From: an uncultured Desulfovibrio sp.
GTDB lineage: Bacteria > Desulfobacterota > Desulfovibrionia > Desulfovibrionales > Desulfovibrionaceae
Direction: 5' to 3'
DNA: 64,000 bases
Assembly: GCA_910587035.1 (NCBI GenBank)
Contig: CAJUMQ010000003.1
Span: forward strand, 1-64,000
Below are positions 1 through 8,777 of this stretch, piece after piece. The translations under genes were made by a program, and so were the position numbers. Within the stretch, counting starts at the first letter, position 1; each line of letters starts with the position of its first letter. Below the pieces are notes generated by a model that saw only the letters and a list, made by a program, of their open reading frames with translations, was not told the DNA's origin and did not search any database.

Positions 1-174
1 AAAATGTCCCTTATATTTTGAACACAAAGTTCTTACTTCTTCATTATTTAAACTATCAACAACTATTACTTCAAAATCTTTAAAATCCTGATTGAATACT
101 GAATTTAATGATATATACAAGCCTTCATCAATATTAAAAATTGGTATAACAATTGAAAAAAAAGGAGCAGTCAT
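1..174 (-). CDS. Glycosyltransferase family 2 (N-terminal part, cut by window edge)
   Basis: The reverse strand from an ATG at 174 stays open to the window edge, giving 58 codons. The product begins MTAPFFSIVIPIFNIDEG and continues with SLNSVFNQDFKDFEVIVVD. This is the classic first beta-strand and first nucleotide-sugar binding region of GT-A fold family 2 glycosyltransferases (IVIPxxN, then SVxxQxxxDFEVIVVD). The usual DDGS after EVIVVD is replaced by DSLN. The catalytic part lies outside the window. It starts 39 nt after the GT4 gene on the same strand, so both probably belong to one surface-polysaccharide operon. The coding sequence is clearly AT-richer than its neighbours, which suggests acquired DNA. 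Donor and acceptor sugars cannot be read from this fragment. Confidence 0.8.
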   Translation of the reverse strand, partial: MTAPFFSIVIPIFNIDEGLYISLNSVFNQDFKDFEVIVVDSLNNEEVRTLCSKYKGHF

Positions 175-213
175 AATTAGACCTCTTAATGTATATATTC
201 CAAGGCAAATAAT

Positions 214-1410
214 TCATGGATTCACTTTTTTATGTAACCACTGCAGATAATCACCCCTAAAGCCTCTATTTTTTTGATAGGGATACACATATTTACATAA
301 GAACTCATATTTGATCTTTCTCTTAACTGTTCTAGCCAATTTTCCACTTAACAAGCTCTGAGGAAGCAATCTTTTTTTGGGAGATATAGGCGGATATGTG
401 GTAACTGTAATCTCCCTGTTGAGATTCTTATCATTATATATATGCAGCAGGAGTCTGTGAAACCTTGCTGACGAACCATCCCAGTCCGGCCAGATGGACG
501 CTGTGGCCAGAGCATTAAATTTAAGCCGTTTCAACAACTCCTTGTCATTCTCCAGACTGTGAATGGCTTCCCATATGCCTATTTCATCTCCCGGCTGTCT
601 GATGAGGGAATTGAAATCATTCACCATGTATTCATCATGGCCGCTGACAGCATAGGCAATGGCAGTTCCCCCACAGTGGAACATTTCCAGCGGCGGCCCA
701 AACATGCCCTCCACATAACTGAGCTTTACCAGGTAGTCGCATTGACGATATATCTCGCCTACCTGGCTTGCCGGAACATTGGAAATTACCCTTTCGACAC
801 CTGGAAAAGAGTCAATTGGCGAGGAGGTCAGCAGCCAGATTTTGAATTGCGAATATTTGCGGCACAGGGCTACTGTGCGCGGCACATTCTTGAAATCCAC
901 ATCCACAGGCCCCTCAATGAGCAGGCGCCCTTTGGTCCCAAATGGATTGTCACTAAACAGATAGTCCTTTCTGACGCCGTTTCTGCAAAGCCACGCGGAA
1001 GCTGCGTATTGCTGGCCAAGATATTTTTTTATCCACATGGCCTCTGTGATTACAGGCAGCCCCTGGCTATAGGTATGATTGATCATCCCCCTGAGGGCAG
1101 TTTCCTTTTTATCCACAAAAAAGGATTCTATGGACTGCACAAAATAGATTTTGCAGGCATCCGTCTGGTTGAGGTAATAAACTGTATTCCACCAGGTGGC
1201 TATGGCTATATCGTATTTATCCTTGAGAGCCTGATCGATGGGCATGATGGTCAAGGCTGTTAGCGCCTCATGCCAGTCATTTTTGCGGGTATCAAAAATA
1301 TTGCCAATGACCACATCATGCCCCATTTTCTTCAGATACAGGGCATGTTGCAGAATCACATATGTGCCGCCGCTTATGGCTATATCCCCAACGAGAAACA
1401 GTATTTTCAT
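214..1410 (-). CDS. Glycosyltransferase family 4 / GT-B protein
   Basis: A 398-residue GT-B type glycosyltransferase. The N-terminus MKILFLVGDIAISGGTYVIL is the usual first strand plus a glycine-rich loop of GT4 enzymes. The C-terminal half carries the donor-binding E-x7-E-like motif in SYVEGMFGPPLEMFHCGGTA (about residues 235-255), followed by a conserved GHDEYM and a stretch giving way to helices. It probably transfers a sugar from a nucleotide donor to a lipid- or polysaccharide-linked acceptor in the cytoplasm. I start it at the ATG at 1410 rather than the TTG three codons upstream, because the canonical MKIL start is there. It follows the HAD gene by 13 nt and precedes a GT2 gene, so all three are likely cotranscribed. 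Sugar specificity is unknown. Confidence 0.8.
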   Translation of the reverse strand: MKILFLVGDIAISGGTYVILQHALYLKKMGHDVVIGNIFDTRKNDWHEALTALTIMPIDQALKDKYDIAIATWWNTVYYLNQTDACKIYFVQSIESFFVDKKETALRGMINHTYSQGLPVITEAMWIKKYLGQQYAASAWLCRNGVRKDYLFSDNPFGTKGRLLIEGPVDVDFKNVPRTVALCRKYSQFKIWLLTSSPIDSFPGVERVISNVPASQVGEIYRQCDYLVKLSYVEGMFGPPLEMFHCGGTAIAYAVSGHDEYMVNDFNSLIRQPGDEIGIWEAIHSLENDKELLKRLKFNALATASIWPDWDGSSARFHRLLLHIYNDKNLNREITVTTYPPISPKKRLLPQSLLSGKLARTVKRKIKYEFLCKYVYPYQKNRGFRGDYLQWLHKKVNP

Positions 1411-1423
1411 GGCTTGCAAATAA

Positions 1424-3352
1424 TTATGGTTTCATTCTCAGCAGCTTGCGTTTGATAAAGACTTTCGTTTTTTGCATGAATGTTTTGGGATCCATGAGCA
1501 GCAGCAGGATATATTTGCGGTAGCCATAGGAATTGAAGTTATCGATGGTCACCTGTGTCGGCGCCGTGGTGACAATGATATCCTTTATGCACAGGGGCAG
1601 ATCGTCAAAGGAGATCTCATCCTCAAAATAGCTGTTTTTATAGATATCTGGATCAAAGAGACTGGAGAGAAGATAATTCTCAAAGAACACGCTGCCGTCT
1701 ATAAAACAGGGATCCATATATTGCAGATAATCCTTGAATATGGCGCAGATATCGGAGACAAAAGCCAGGGCGCCCTTCTGGATCTGGCAGATGACGGGGT
1801 TCTCATATCTGTATTTTTTATCAAACACTGGCCACGCGATTTCTTGATCAACATTATAGCCTGTGCAGCTGGATATGTTTTGCGAGAAAATGGCTTCCCG
1901 CAAGGCTCCGGACACCTTGGGAATAAAGTTGTAGTAAGCAGAATTTTTTATGGCGAATTTCAGGCTGCGCCTTCTGCCCATGTCATTGTTTTGAAACAGG
2001 GAATAGGAATGGACATCATAGCCAAATTCAGATTTTAAAATGGTCTCGGTGCGCATGGAGTAGCCGATATCTATCAGCATGCAGTCGGCAGGCGCAAAGA
2101 ACAGATTGAAATATTTTTTCAGCTTTTGCCGGTAGCTGGCGAGCCTTTCGGCATCTATCAAATTTTTCGCATCTTTCAGGAACAGGAGCATGTCGGATTC
2201 ATGCTCAAATTTGCTCTGGGAATATTTGCCTGGATCAATATCCGCTTTCAATACCGGTTTCAGGTATTTCAAGATCTTGGCTGGCGAAAAGGTCTTATGG
2301 GATATTTGATCCAGCACAATTTCTGGATAGTCAGAAGAAAGAAACAAAGGCAGCAGGGACATGCGCGAGGCGATGAAATATTTTATATTCATCTTGAGGC
2401 CCAGGGCGGCCTTTAATATTTTCATGCCCTTCAGGGGCAGATAGCCATCCCTGGAACAGAATACGAGATTCTCGCGGCACCCGCTTTTCTGCCAGATATC
2501 ATAGATAAAAGAATACAGATAGACGCCAACAAATGTATAGCCGATAAAATCCGGAGATCTCTCAAGCTGTGCCGGATTGTTATCAAAATATTTGATTGCC
2601 ATGAGCGCATAGCAGGTTCTTATGCCCAGGGAACTGTCCGGAATATTCATCATCAATTCATTGGACAGAAGCCTGTTCCTGTTCACATAGTCCCTGAAAT
2701 ACTCCACACAGGACGGAATGTGCCAGGCTGTGATATTCTGGTCATTCAACACCTTGTAATCGCTATAATAATTGTCGCCAATATGGACAATTTTATCAGG
2801 GGAATAGTTTTTAAAGGCTACATCGTACAGCTTGCCCGTTCTCTTCATCTTGCCATGACTTGATGACAGATAGAGGTCATCGGCATCATAGCCATTCTTT
2901 TGGAGAATTTGCCGGATTACATCCTCCCCAAGATACATATCCGATACAAAAATAATTTTTTTGGCTCTGGCCTTTAAATACTGATACAGCTCGAATGCAG
3001 ACTGTCTTCTGCTGGAGAGGCCTATTTCAAGCTCAACCTCCCTTTTTTTGGCAAGCTCAAGCTGTTGCCTGGTCATGCTGGAAATATCAGCCAGGCAGGC
3101 ATATATTTCATCAAGGGTGATTTCTTCGGATGATGTTTTTTCCCTGGCCATATTTTCCGCGGCAATGCGCAGATCATGAAAGGGATAGACGTCTTTTGAG
3201 GCGATGTGGCGGTTCAGTTCATATTCAATCAGATAGAACAGGTCCGCCGGGTAGAACAGGGGACGCGTGACAAGCGTATCAAAAATATCAAAACTGATTA
3301 CATCCGCCTGCAGCAGCTGTTCCAAAATTTCCGGATGATCCTCAAAAAGCAT
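1424..3352 (-). CDS. HAD-superfamily protein of a polysaccharide cluster
   Basis: A 642-residue protein with an N-terminal haloacid dehalogenase-type domain. Motif I is FDIFDTLVTR at about residues 21-30, motif II lies in IIFVSDMYL (about 134-142), and motif III/IV is the GDNYYSD segment near residue 192. The C-terminal 400 residues are less conserved and resemble the extensions of large HAD proteins that accompany glycosyltransferases in O-antigen and capsule loci. Those proteins are poorly characterised; they may be phosphatases or may handle glycerol- or sugar-phosphate modification. The start ATG at 3352 has a GAGG about 5 nt upstream. It is first in a minus-strand set with a GT4 and a GT2. 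The HAD domain is certain; the exact reaction is not known. Confidence 0.75.
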   Translation of the reverse strand: MLFEDHPEILEQLLQADVISFDIFDTLVTRPLFYPADLFYLIEYELNRHIASKDVYPFHDLRIAAENMAREKTSSEEITLDEIYACLADISSMTRQQLELAKKREVELEIGLSSRRQSAFELYQYLKARAKKIIFVSDMYLGEDVIRQILQKNGYDADDLYLSSSHGKMKRTGKLYDVAFKNYSPDKIVHIGDNYYSDYKVLNDQNITAWHIPSCVEYFRDYVNRNRLLSNELMMNIPDSSLGIRTCYALMAIKYFDNNPAQLERSPDFIGYTFVGVYLYSFIYDIWQKSGCRENLVFCSRDGYLPLKGMKILKAALGLKMNIKYFIASRMSLLPLFLSSDYPEIVLDQISHKTFSPAKILKYLKPVLKADIDPGKYSQSKFEHESDMLLFLKDAKNLIDAERLASYRQKLKKYFNLFFAPADCMLIDIGYSMRTETILKSEFGYDVHSYSLFQNNDMGRRRSLKFAIKNSAYYNFIPKVSGALREAIFSQNISSCTGYNVDQEIAWPVFDKKYRYENPVICQIQKGALAFVSDICAIFKDYLQYMDPCFIDGSVFFENYLLSSLFDPDIYKNSYFEDEISFDDLPLCIKDIIVTTAPTQVTIDNFNSYGYRKYILLLLMDPKTFMQKTKVFIKRKLLRMKP

Positions 3353-3862
3353 AGGGGCCTCAAATTATCCACATTTTGCCTGCGCCAGAACAATCCCAAA
3401 ATTGCCGGGACTTGTCGCAGCATCCATCCCGGGTCTTATCATTCGTGGGAATAAAAAAATTGCCGCAGCACATATGACGCAAAAAGCAGCGGCGCGGTAA
3501 AAGATGGGCATGTAACTGCCTGATTTAGAGATGAAAAATTATGGTGAAAACTAAATTGCTGTACTTTAGAAAGGCTATTTAACAATGATCCGCAAATATG
3601 GATGGCAATAATCATGCCGTATGACCTCTCAACATGGCTGTCAGCAGCGGAAGTTTGCACCTGAATGATATATTTACCTCTTTATCCCACCCCACCATAA
3701 AAGGCAAGATTTTAATCCCCGCCGAGAACCCTTTTGAGCTCTGCGACAGCTCCGCAAGTATATCATTGCCTTTTGATACCATATTGATTATTTTTGCCAT
3801 GCAGGCGCCGTTTACAGCCGCGCCGGCCAAATGCAAGGAAGATGCAACCAAAGGAGCTTCGC
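3353..3862. other. Intergenic region, no convincing gene
   Basis: About 510 bp between divergent transcription units. It is locally AT-rich from about 3450 to 3620. Short frames on both strands (for example plus 3634-3987 and minus 3612-3851) lack a ribosome binding site and recognisable motifs. It presumably holds the promoters of the HAD operon (minus) and of the exported protein at 3863 (plus). Confidence 0.5.
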
Positions 3863-4309
3863 GTGAAAAAAACGCTATTTGGACTGACCCTTTTTGTGGC
3901 CCTTGTTCTGCCCTTATACGCCATTCAGGCTGCCGAACAGACTGGCGCGGTCAACGAGTACACAAACCCGGCTGGCAATCCTGTTGACCAGTTTACTGGC
4001 AAATACTGGCTTGATTCCAGTGCCACGGAGAAGGAAGCCTTTCTCTTTGGCGTGGATTCCGCCATTGCCATCGAATATTTCATCAGCGCGCGCAATGCTG
4101 ACAAGAACAAAAAGGCCCGCACCTACACCCTTTCCACCTTTGAGAAAGGCTGGATGCATGCTTTCGCGCACATGACGCGCAAGGAAATAATCAAGGCTGT
4201 TGACGACTGGTATAAGGCGCATCCAGAGGAGCTTTCCCGCCCGGTTATGGGCGTGCTGTGGTACAATGTCATAGTGCCAAGGCTCAACGAGTCCGCATCT
4301 AACAAGTAA
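3863..4309 (+). CDS. Small exported protein, possibly Rap1a-like fold
   Basis: A 148-residue protein started at GTG 3863, with AAGGAG at 3851-3856 and 6 nt spacing. The open frame continues upstream, but the signal peptide begins here: KKTLFGLTLFVALVLPLYA, with cleavage likely after IQAA. The mature part has the order W-L-D-S-S..K-x-x-FLFGV, then a Tyr/Thr segment, EIIKAVDDWYKAHPEE and VLWYNVIVPRLNES. That order resembles the small helical Rap1a/Tai-like family (periplasmic, often uncharacterised or immunity-like), but the match is by eye only. It lies 17 nt before a glycine-zipper lipoprotein gene and is probably cotranscribed with it. Function unknown. Confidence 0.7.
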   Translation: MKKTLFGLTLFVALVLPLYAIQAAEQTGAVNEYTNPAGNPVDQFTGKYWLDSSATEKEAFLFGVDSAIAIEYFISARNADKNKKARTYTLSTFEKGWMHAFAHMTRKEIIKAVDDWYKAHPEELSRPVMGVLWYNVIVPRLNESASNK

Positions 4310-4326
4310 TAAATTTTGGAGCTGAT

Positions 4327-4569
4327 ATGAAAAGAACTCTTATATTGGCATTGATGGCCGCTATTTTTGCCTGTGGCATTGGCTGCACCAACATGAGCCG
4401 CACCCAGCAGGGTGTCGCCAGCGGCGCCGCCCTTGGAGCCCTTGGCGGCGCAGGCATTGCCGCCATATCTGGCGGAGCGGCAGGCTGGGGCGCACTGGCA
4501 GGCGCAGGCGCAGGCGCTCTTGCCGGCGGTATCATCGGGCACCAGCAGGATCAGCGCTGGGGCTATTAA
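4327..4569 (+). CDS. Glycine-zipper lipoprotein
   Basis: An 80-residue protein. It has a short lipoprotein signal peptide (MKRTLILALMAAIFACGIGC) with the acylated Cys probably at residue 20. The rest is almost entirely Gly and Ala with GxxxG repeats (GAALGALGGAGIAA, GALAGAGAGALAGGIIGH), which is the glycine-zipper pattern of small outer-membrane lipoproteins such as the YMGG/Gly-zipper_2 families. These pack as membrane-inserted helix hairpins and are tied to envelope integrity or stress. TTTTGGAGCTGAT before the ATG supplies GGAG. It follows the exported protein gene by 17 nt and ends at a strong hairpin terminator at 4589. Confidence 0.8.
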   Translation: MKRTLILALMAAIFACGIGCTNMSRTQQGVASGAALGALGGAGIAAISGGAAGWGALAGAGAGALAGGIIGHQQDQRWGY

Positions 4570-4588
4570 TCATTTCCATTGTATAAAC

Positions 4589-4620
4589 CAGAAAGGGCCG
4601 GCAAATGCCGGCCCTTTCTG
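4589..4620 (+). terminator. Rho-independent terminator, possibly bidirectional
   Basis: A perfect 14-bp inverted repeat (CAGAAAGGGCCGGC and its complement) around a 4-nt AAAT loop. The 3' arm itself ends in CCCTTTCTG. It lies 19 nt after the lipoprotein stop codon and also faces the end of argJ. Confidence 0.8.
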
Positions 4621-4626
4621 TTGCAC

Positions 4627-4660
4627 TAGAGCGTTTCAGAAGAAGCGCCTAGCATTTGCC
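4627..4660 (-). repeat. Remnant of hairpin-rich intergenic repeat (copy D)
   Basis: The segment holds AGAGCGTTTCAG, AAGCGCC and AGCATTTGCC. Read on the minus strand this is GGCAAATGC, GGCGCTT, CTGAAACGCTCT. These are the same modules, in the same order, as in the longer copies at 34556 and 51537, with the middle deleted. It follows the argJ stop on the minus strand. Confidence 0.55.
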
Positions 4661-4676
4661 ATAAATCTTGATTGGC

Positions 4677-5864
4677 CTATGATCTGTAATCGGAGTTGAG
4701 TGTCACATACTCATGGCCCAGATCAGAAGCCAGCAGGCCGCTTTTGCCTGGTCCGGAGCCAAGGATTATTCTTATTTCCACATCTTTTTTACGCAGCTGC
4801 CTTGCCAGCTCCTCTTCCATATCATCATTGACAGGCTGGCCTTTGCGGAAGCGCTCTATCCCGCACAGGTACAAGCCCACTTCATCGGGATTGGCAGACA
4901 CGCCACTATAGCCCACAGCATTGATTATCCTGCCCCAGTTGGCATCCCCGCCATAGATCGCCGTTTTGACAAGCTGGGAATTGCCAACGCTCCTGGCAGC
5001 CAGGGCAGCGTCGCCGTCATTTTTCGCGCCTTCCACGGTGATATGCAGAACCTTGCTGGCCCCCTCGCCATCCTGAACCAGCATATAGGCTGTTTTGGCG
5101 AGGATTTCTGTAAGAGCCTGGGAAAGCAGGTCATAATCGGCGCTGGTTGCGGCAGCCACACCGGAAGCGCCATTGGCCAGCCCGAGAATGGTGTCATTGG
5201 TGGAGGTGTCGCCATCAACGGTCACGCGGTTAAATGTGTTGTTGACAGCCTGCTCAAACATTCGCTGCCATTCCACCCTGGGCACCAGGGCATCCGTAAT
5301 GGCCACACAGAGCATGGTTGCCATGTTGGGGCAAATCATGCCGGCCCCTTTGGCCATGACAGTCAGGCGCACGCTGCCTCCGGAGAGGTCCACATCCCTG
5401 CTTGCGAATTTGGGAAAGGCGTCTGTGGTCATGATTGCCCTGGTGAATCCTTCCGCATCGCGGCTGCCCGGGCTTTTGGCAAGCAGCGGCAGATTTTTGT
5501 CCCACTTGCCCATGTCAAACTGCGCGCCTATGACGCCGGTGGAAATCAGGAGAATTTCATTAGCCCTGATGCCAAGCATGGCGGCAGCCTCCCGCTGGAT
5601 GTGATGGCAATTATTTAGCCCCTGCTCACCGGTGCAGGCATTGGCCTGTCCTGAATTGGCAATAATAGCGCGCACATCTCCGCCAGCGGCCAGAATTTGC
5701 TTGCAGACCTGCACCGGGGCTGCGCAAAATATGTTTTTTGTAAACATGGCCGCCAGGGTGCAGGGACGATCCGAAAAAATTATGCCAAGATCATCCCGGC
5801 CTTCCTTTTTGAAGGCGCAGGCCACAGCGCCCGCAGAAAAACCAAGTGGCAAATCATCAAGCAT
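4677..5864 (-). CDS. argJ: Bifunctional ornithine/glutamate N-acetyltransferase ArgJ
   Basis: A 395-residue ArgJ. It recycles the acetyl group between N-acetylornithine and glutamate in arginine biosynthesis and may also use acetyl-CoA in the bifunctional form. The family cleavage motif is present as KGAGMICPNMATMLC (about residues 172-186), where the enzyme self-cleaves before the Thr of ATML to give alpha and beta chains. The conserved NTFNRVTVDGDTSTNDT segment follows in the beta chain, and the C-terminal VTLNSDYRS is typical. GGAG six nt before the ATG sets the start. Full family length. It stands 103 nt from asnS on the same strand. Whether it is mono- or bifunctional cannot be told from sequence alone. 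Confidence 0.96.
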   Translation of the reverse strand: MLDDLPLGFSAGAVACAFKKEGRDDLGIIFSDRPCTLAAMFTKNIFCAAPVQVCKQILAAGGDVRAIIANSGQANACTGEQGLNNCHHIQREAAAMLGIRANEILLISTGVIGAQFDMGKWDKNLPLLAKSPGSRDAEGFTRAIMTTDAFPKFASRDVDLSGGSVRLTVMAKGAGMICPNMATMLCVAITDALVPRVEWQRMFEQAVNNTFNRVTVDGDTSTNDTILGLANGASGVAAATSADYDLLSQALTEILAKTAYMLVQDGEGASKVLHITVEGAKNDGDAALAARSVGNSQLVKTAIYGGDANWGRIINAVGYSGVSANPDEVGLYLCGIERFRKGQPVNDDMEEELARQLRKKDVEIRIILGSGPGKSGLLASDLGHEYVTLNSDYRS

Positions 5865-5967
5865 TGCTAACTCCGGTAAATCTAAAGACAGTTACACAGG
5901 GTAAAAACTGCACTCCTGTGCCTGCCAAATTTTTACTTCAGAAAAACATGCCATCCCACAGGGGAGA

Positions 5968-7335
5968 TTAAAATTCGAGGCTGCCAGGCGTGCGGGGAAA
6001 CGGGATGACGTCCCTGATATTGGCTATGCCTGTCAGCATCATGAGCAGCCTTTCAAAGCCAAGGCCAAAACCGGCATGGGGCACAGAGCCATAACGGCGC
6101 AGATCGAGATACCACCAGTAATCATCAGGATTCTGGCCCAGCTCGCCAATTCTCCCCTCAAGCACATCCAGCCGATCCTCGCGCTGGGAGCCGCCAATAA
6201 GCTCACCTATGCCAGGCACAAGCACATCCATGGCCGCAACCGTTTCCCTGTCATCATTTGCCCGCATGTAAAAGGCCTTTATCTCCTTGGGATAATCATG
6301 GACGATTACCGGCCGCTTAAAATGTTCCTCAGCAAGATAGCGCTCATGCTCAGTCTGCAAATCCATGCCCCATTTGACCGGATAGACGAAATTGGCATCT
6401 TTGGCAGCCAGGAGGATGTCAATGGCCCCGGTATAGGAGATGCGGGCAAAAGGCTGCTGAAGCATATGCTGCAAGCGGTCCTTGAGGCCCTTGTCCACAA
6501 AGCGGTCAAAGAGTTCCACATCCGCCGCGCATTTATCCAGCACATGGGCAACCACATGTCTGACCAGGCCCTCGGCCAGTTCCATGAGATCCTCGAGATC
6601 GGCAAAGGCCATCTCCGGCTCTATCATCCAGAATTCGGCCGCATGCCTGGGAGTATTGGAATTTTCAGCCCTGAATGTGGGGCCAAAAGTGTAAACGCGG
6701 CCAAGGCCCATGGCCAGGGCTTCCGCCTCCAGCTGGCCGGAAACTGTCAGGCTGCATGTTTTATTAAAAAAATCCGCCTCAACATTTTTGTCGCCTGGAG
6801 CCAGGGTCGTAACGCGGAACATCTCACCCGCCCCCTCGCAATCCGAGCCGGTGAGCAGAGGGGTATGCACCCAGGCGAAATGCCTGGCATGGAAAAATTC
6901 ATGCACCGCATAGCCAGCCTCGGAGCGGATGCGAAAAGCAGCGCCATATTTGTTGGTTCTTGGACGCAAATGGGCAATGCCGCGCAAAAATTCATCGGTG
7001 TGCCTTTTTTTCTGGAGCGGAAAAGTCTCGGGATCGGCAAGACCAAACACCCTGATTTCACTGGCTTTGATCTCCCACTTTTGCCCCTTGCCAGGAGATG
7101 GCGCCAACTCTCCCCCAACCTCAATGGCTGCTCCTGTGGAGGCCTGCCCAAGAGACGCATCGGCAAGGGTGCCCCTGTCCACAATGCATTGCAGATTTGC
7201 CAGGCATGAGCCGTCATTTATCTCGACAAATGAAAAATCCCGGGCATCGCGCCGGGTGCGAATCCAGCCACAGACTGTAATGGATTCCACCGGTGATTCG
7301 GAATTTAATACATCCACAATGAGCGTGCGTCGCAT
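5968..7335 (-). CDS. asnS: Asparaginyl-tRNA synthetase
   Basis: A 455-residue class IIb aminoacyl-tRNA synthetase charging tRNA-Asn. The N-terminal OB-fold anticodon domain includes SITVCGWIRTRRDARDFSFV (about residues 18-37). Motif 2 is in FRAENSNTPRHAAEFWMIEPE and motif 3 is GFGLGFERLLMMLTG near the C-terminus, followed by the AsnRS-typical RDVIPFPRTPGS. The open frame extends 41 codons upstream, but MRRTLIVDVL at 7335 with AAGGAG about 6 nt ahead is the real start. Presence of AsnRS means asparagine is charged directly here. Length is normal for the family. Confidence 0.96.
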   Translation of the reverse strand: MRRTLIVDVLNSESPVESITVCGWIRTRRDARDFSFVEINDGSCLANLQCIVDRGTLADASLGQASTGAAIEVGGELAPSPGKGQKWEIKASEIRVFGLADPETFPLQKKRHTDEFLRGIAHLRPRTNKYGAAFRIRSEAGYAVHEFFHARHFAWVHTPLLTGSDCEGAGEMFRVTTLAPGDKNVEADFFNKTCSLTVSGQLEAEALAMGLGRVYTFGPTFRAENSNTPRHAAEFWMIEPEMAFADLEDLMELAEGLVRHVVAHVLDKCAADVELFDRFVDKGLKDRLQHMLQQPFARISYTGAIDILLAAKDANFVYPVKWGMDLQTEHERYLAEEHFKRPVIVHDYPKEIKAFYMRANDDRETVAAMDVLVPGIGELIGGSQREDRLDVLEGRIGELGQNPDDYWWYLDLRRYGSVPHAGFGLGFERLLMMLTGIANIRDVIPFPRTPGSLEF

Positions 7336-7470
7336 ATTGGCTCCTTTTGCAGGTGACAGAATTTTATGAATAAAATGCTTTTTCCTCATCACGGCAAGTC
7401 TGGGGCGAGGGGCTTTGCCTGACCAAAATCGGGGCAGCATGCGCCATTGGCCATGCAAAAAAAGCCCAGT

Positions 7471-8628
7471 TTATGCGCCAAGCTTGCGATAGCGATAATA
7501 GAACCAGCAGAGCACGGCACAGCAAATGGCAGCCATGGGTAAACCCAGCAGAGCCGGCGCCGTGAGGCCGTAGCCAGCGCGGATCACCACACCACCCAGG
7601 AAAGCCGAGCAGGCATTGGACATGTTGAAGGCTATCTGTATGCCTGCTCCGCCCAGAATTGCTCCCCCCCTGGAGAAACGCACTATAAGATACTGCATGG
7701 GGCCGCCAATGCCAAAAAGCTCGGCTGTGGCAAGAAATATTAAAGGAATTGTCAGATATACGCTTGAGCTGAAAAAGTAGATGGCCAGCAATGTGGGCAG
7801 TATCAGAAAGGCGGTAATGGCGCAGACAAGCGCCGGCCTGAAGATGTCGGCCAGTCTGCCGCAGACCAGGCCACCGGTGAACATGCCCAGCCCAGCGAGA
7901 ATCATGACCCATGTCATGCCTGAATAGGGAATATGTGTGATTTGCAGGCAAACAGGCTCCATGTAGCTGTACCAGCAATAAACACTGCCCTGACCAAGAA
8001 AAGTTGCCAGAAATATCAGCCATGGCGCGGGCCCGCGCAAGAATTTGAATTCGTTTTTCAGGCCACGATCCGGCTCTGGTTCCACCTTTGGTATGCTGGC
8101 ATAAATGCCGGCAATTGCCAAAGCCCCCCACAGGGCCGCGATGAGGAAGGTAAGCCTCCAGGAGATAACATGGGTAAGCCATGTGACCAGGGGCACGCCG
8201 ACAATATTGGCCACTGTCATGCCTGTGACCATAATGGCCACGGCTGTGGCCTTGCGGCCTGGCGGCACAAGGCTGACCGCCACAATGGCGCCCACGCCAA
8301 AATAGGCCCCATGGGGCAGACCGGAGATAAAGCGGGCTGCCAGCAGTGTATAATAGCTGCCTGCGCAGGCTGCAAAGAGATTGCCTCCCACAATGAGAAC
8401 ACAGAGGCCAAGAAGAATATATTTCAGGGGATGCTTCCGGAAAAAAATTGGCAAAGGCGATCCAAGGCTTACGCCAAGAGCGTAGGCCGATATGAAATCG
8501 CCAGCGCTGGGGATGGAGATGCCCATATCCTTGGCAAGGAAGGAAAGAATGCCCATCATGGAGAATTCTGCCACACCCAGGGCGAATGTGCCACACGCAA
8601 GCGCAATAAGACCTTTACCCTGCATCAT
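7471..8628 (-). CDS. MFS drug/sugar efflux transporter (DHA1, AraJ-like)
   Basis: A 385-residue major facilitator with about 12 predicted membrane helices. It resembles the AraJ/YdhP branch of the DHA1 family: MMQGKGLIALACGTFALGVAEFSMMGIL at the start, then ARFISGLPHGAYFGVGA near residue 98, where the family carries a conserved R-x2-GLPHGxxFG motif in helix 4. These are inner-membrane proton antiporters that export sugars, amino acids or drugs; the substrate cannot be predicted. The gene lies 135 nt upstream of asnS on the same strand, probably with its own promoter. Two adjacent ATG codons make the start ambiguous by one residue. Confidence 0.85.
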   Translation of the reverse strand: MMQGKGLIALACGTFALGVAEFSMMGILSFLAKDMGISIPSAGDFISAYALGVSLGSPLPIFFRKHPLKYILLGLCVLIVGGNLFAACAGSYYTLLAARFISGLPHGAYFGVGAIVAVSLVPPGRKATAVAIMVTGMTVANIVGVPLVTWLTHVISWRLTFLIAALWGALAIAGIYASIPKVEPEPDRGLKNEFKFLRGPAPWLIFLATFLGQGSVYCWYSYMEPVCLQITHIPYSGMTWVMILAGLGMFTGGLVCGRLADIFRPALVCAITAFLILPTLLAIYFFSSSVYLTIPLIFLATAELFGIGGPMQYLIVRFSRGGAILGGAGIQIAFNMSNACSAFLGGVVIRAGYGLTAPALLGLPMAAICCAVLCWFYYRYRKLGA

Positions 8629-8726
8629 CCTTTACCTGTGCTTGAAACTGTGAGCAATGGGATCCGCGCGCCTGATTCATAAATATTTACATGGCGTAAT
8701 GCAAGCCTGCAAGGAATGGTTAAAGC

Positions 8727-8750
8727 AAAAAGGGGGGCCAAAGCCCCCCA
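8727..8750 (-). terminator. Rho-independent terminator of the Tmc-like operon
   Basis: On the minus strand a 7-bp GGGGGGC/GCCCCCC stem with a 4-nt loop is followed by TTTTTGCTTT. It lies 28 nt past the stop codon of the iron-sulfur subunit gene. Confidence 0.85.
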
Positions 8751-8777
8751 TGACACGCTTGTTATGCTGCTGGCGAT

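Noticed and set aside
3634..3987. Plus-strand frame in the gap before the exported protein
   Set aside because: It overlaps the better supported GTG-started gene at 3863 in another frame and lacks a ribosome site.
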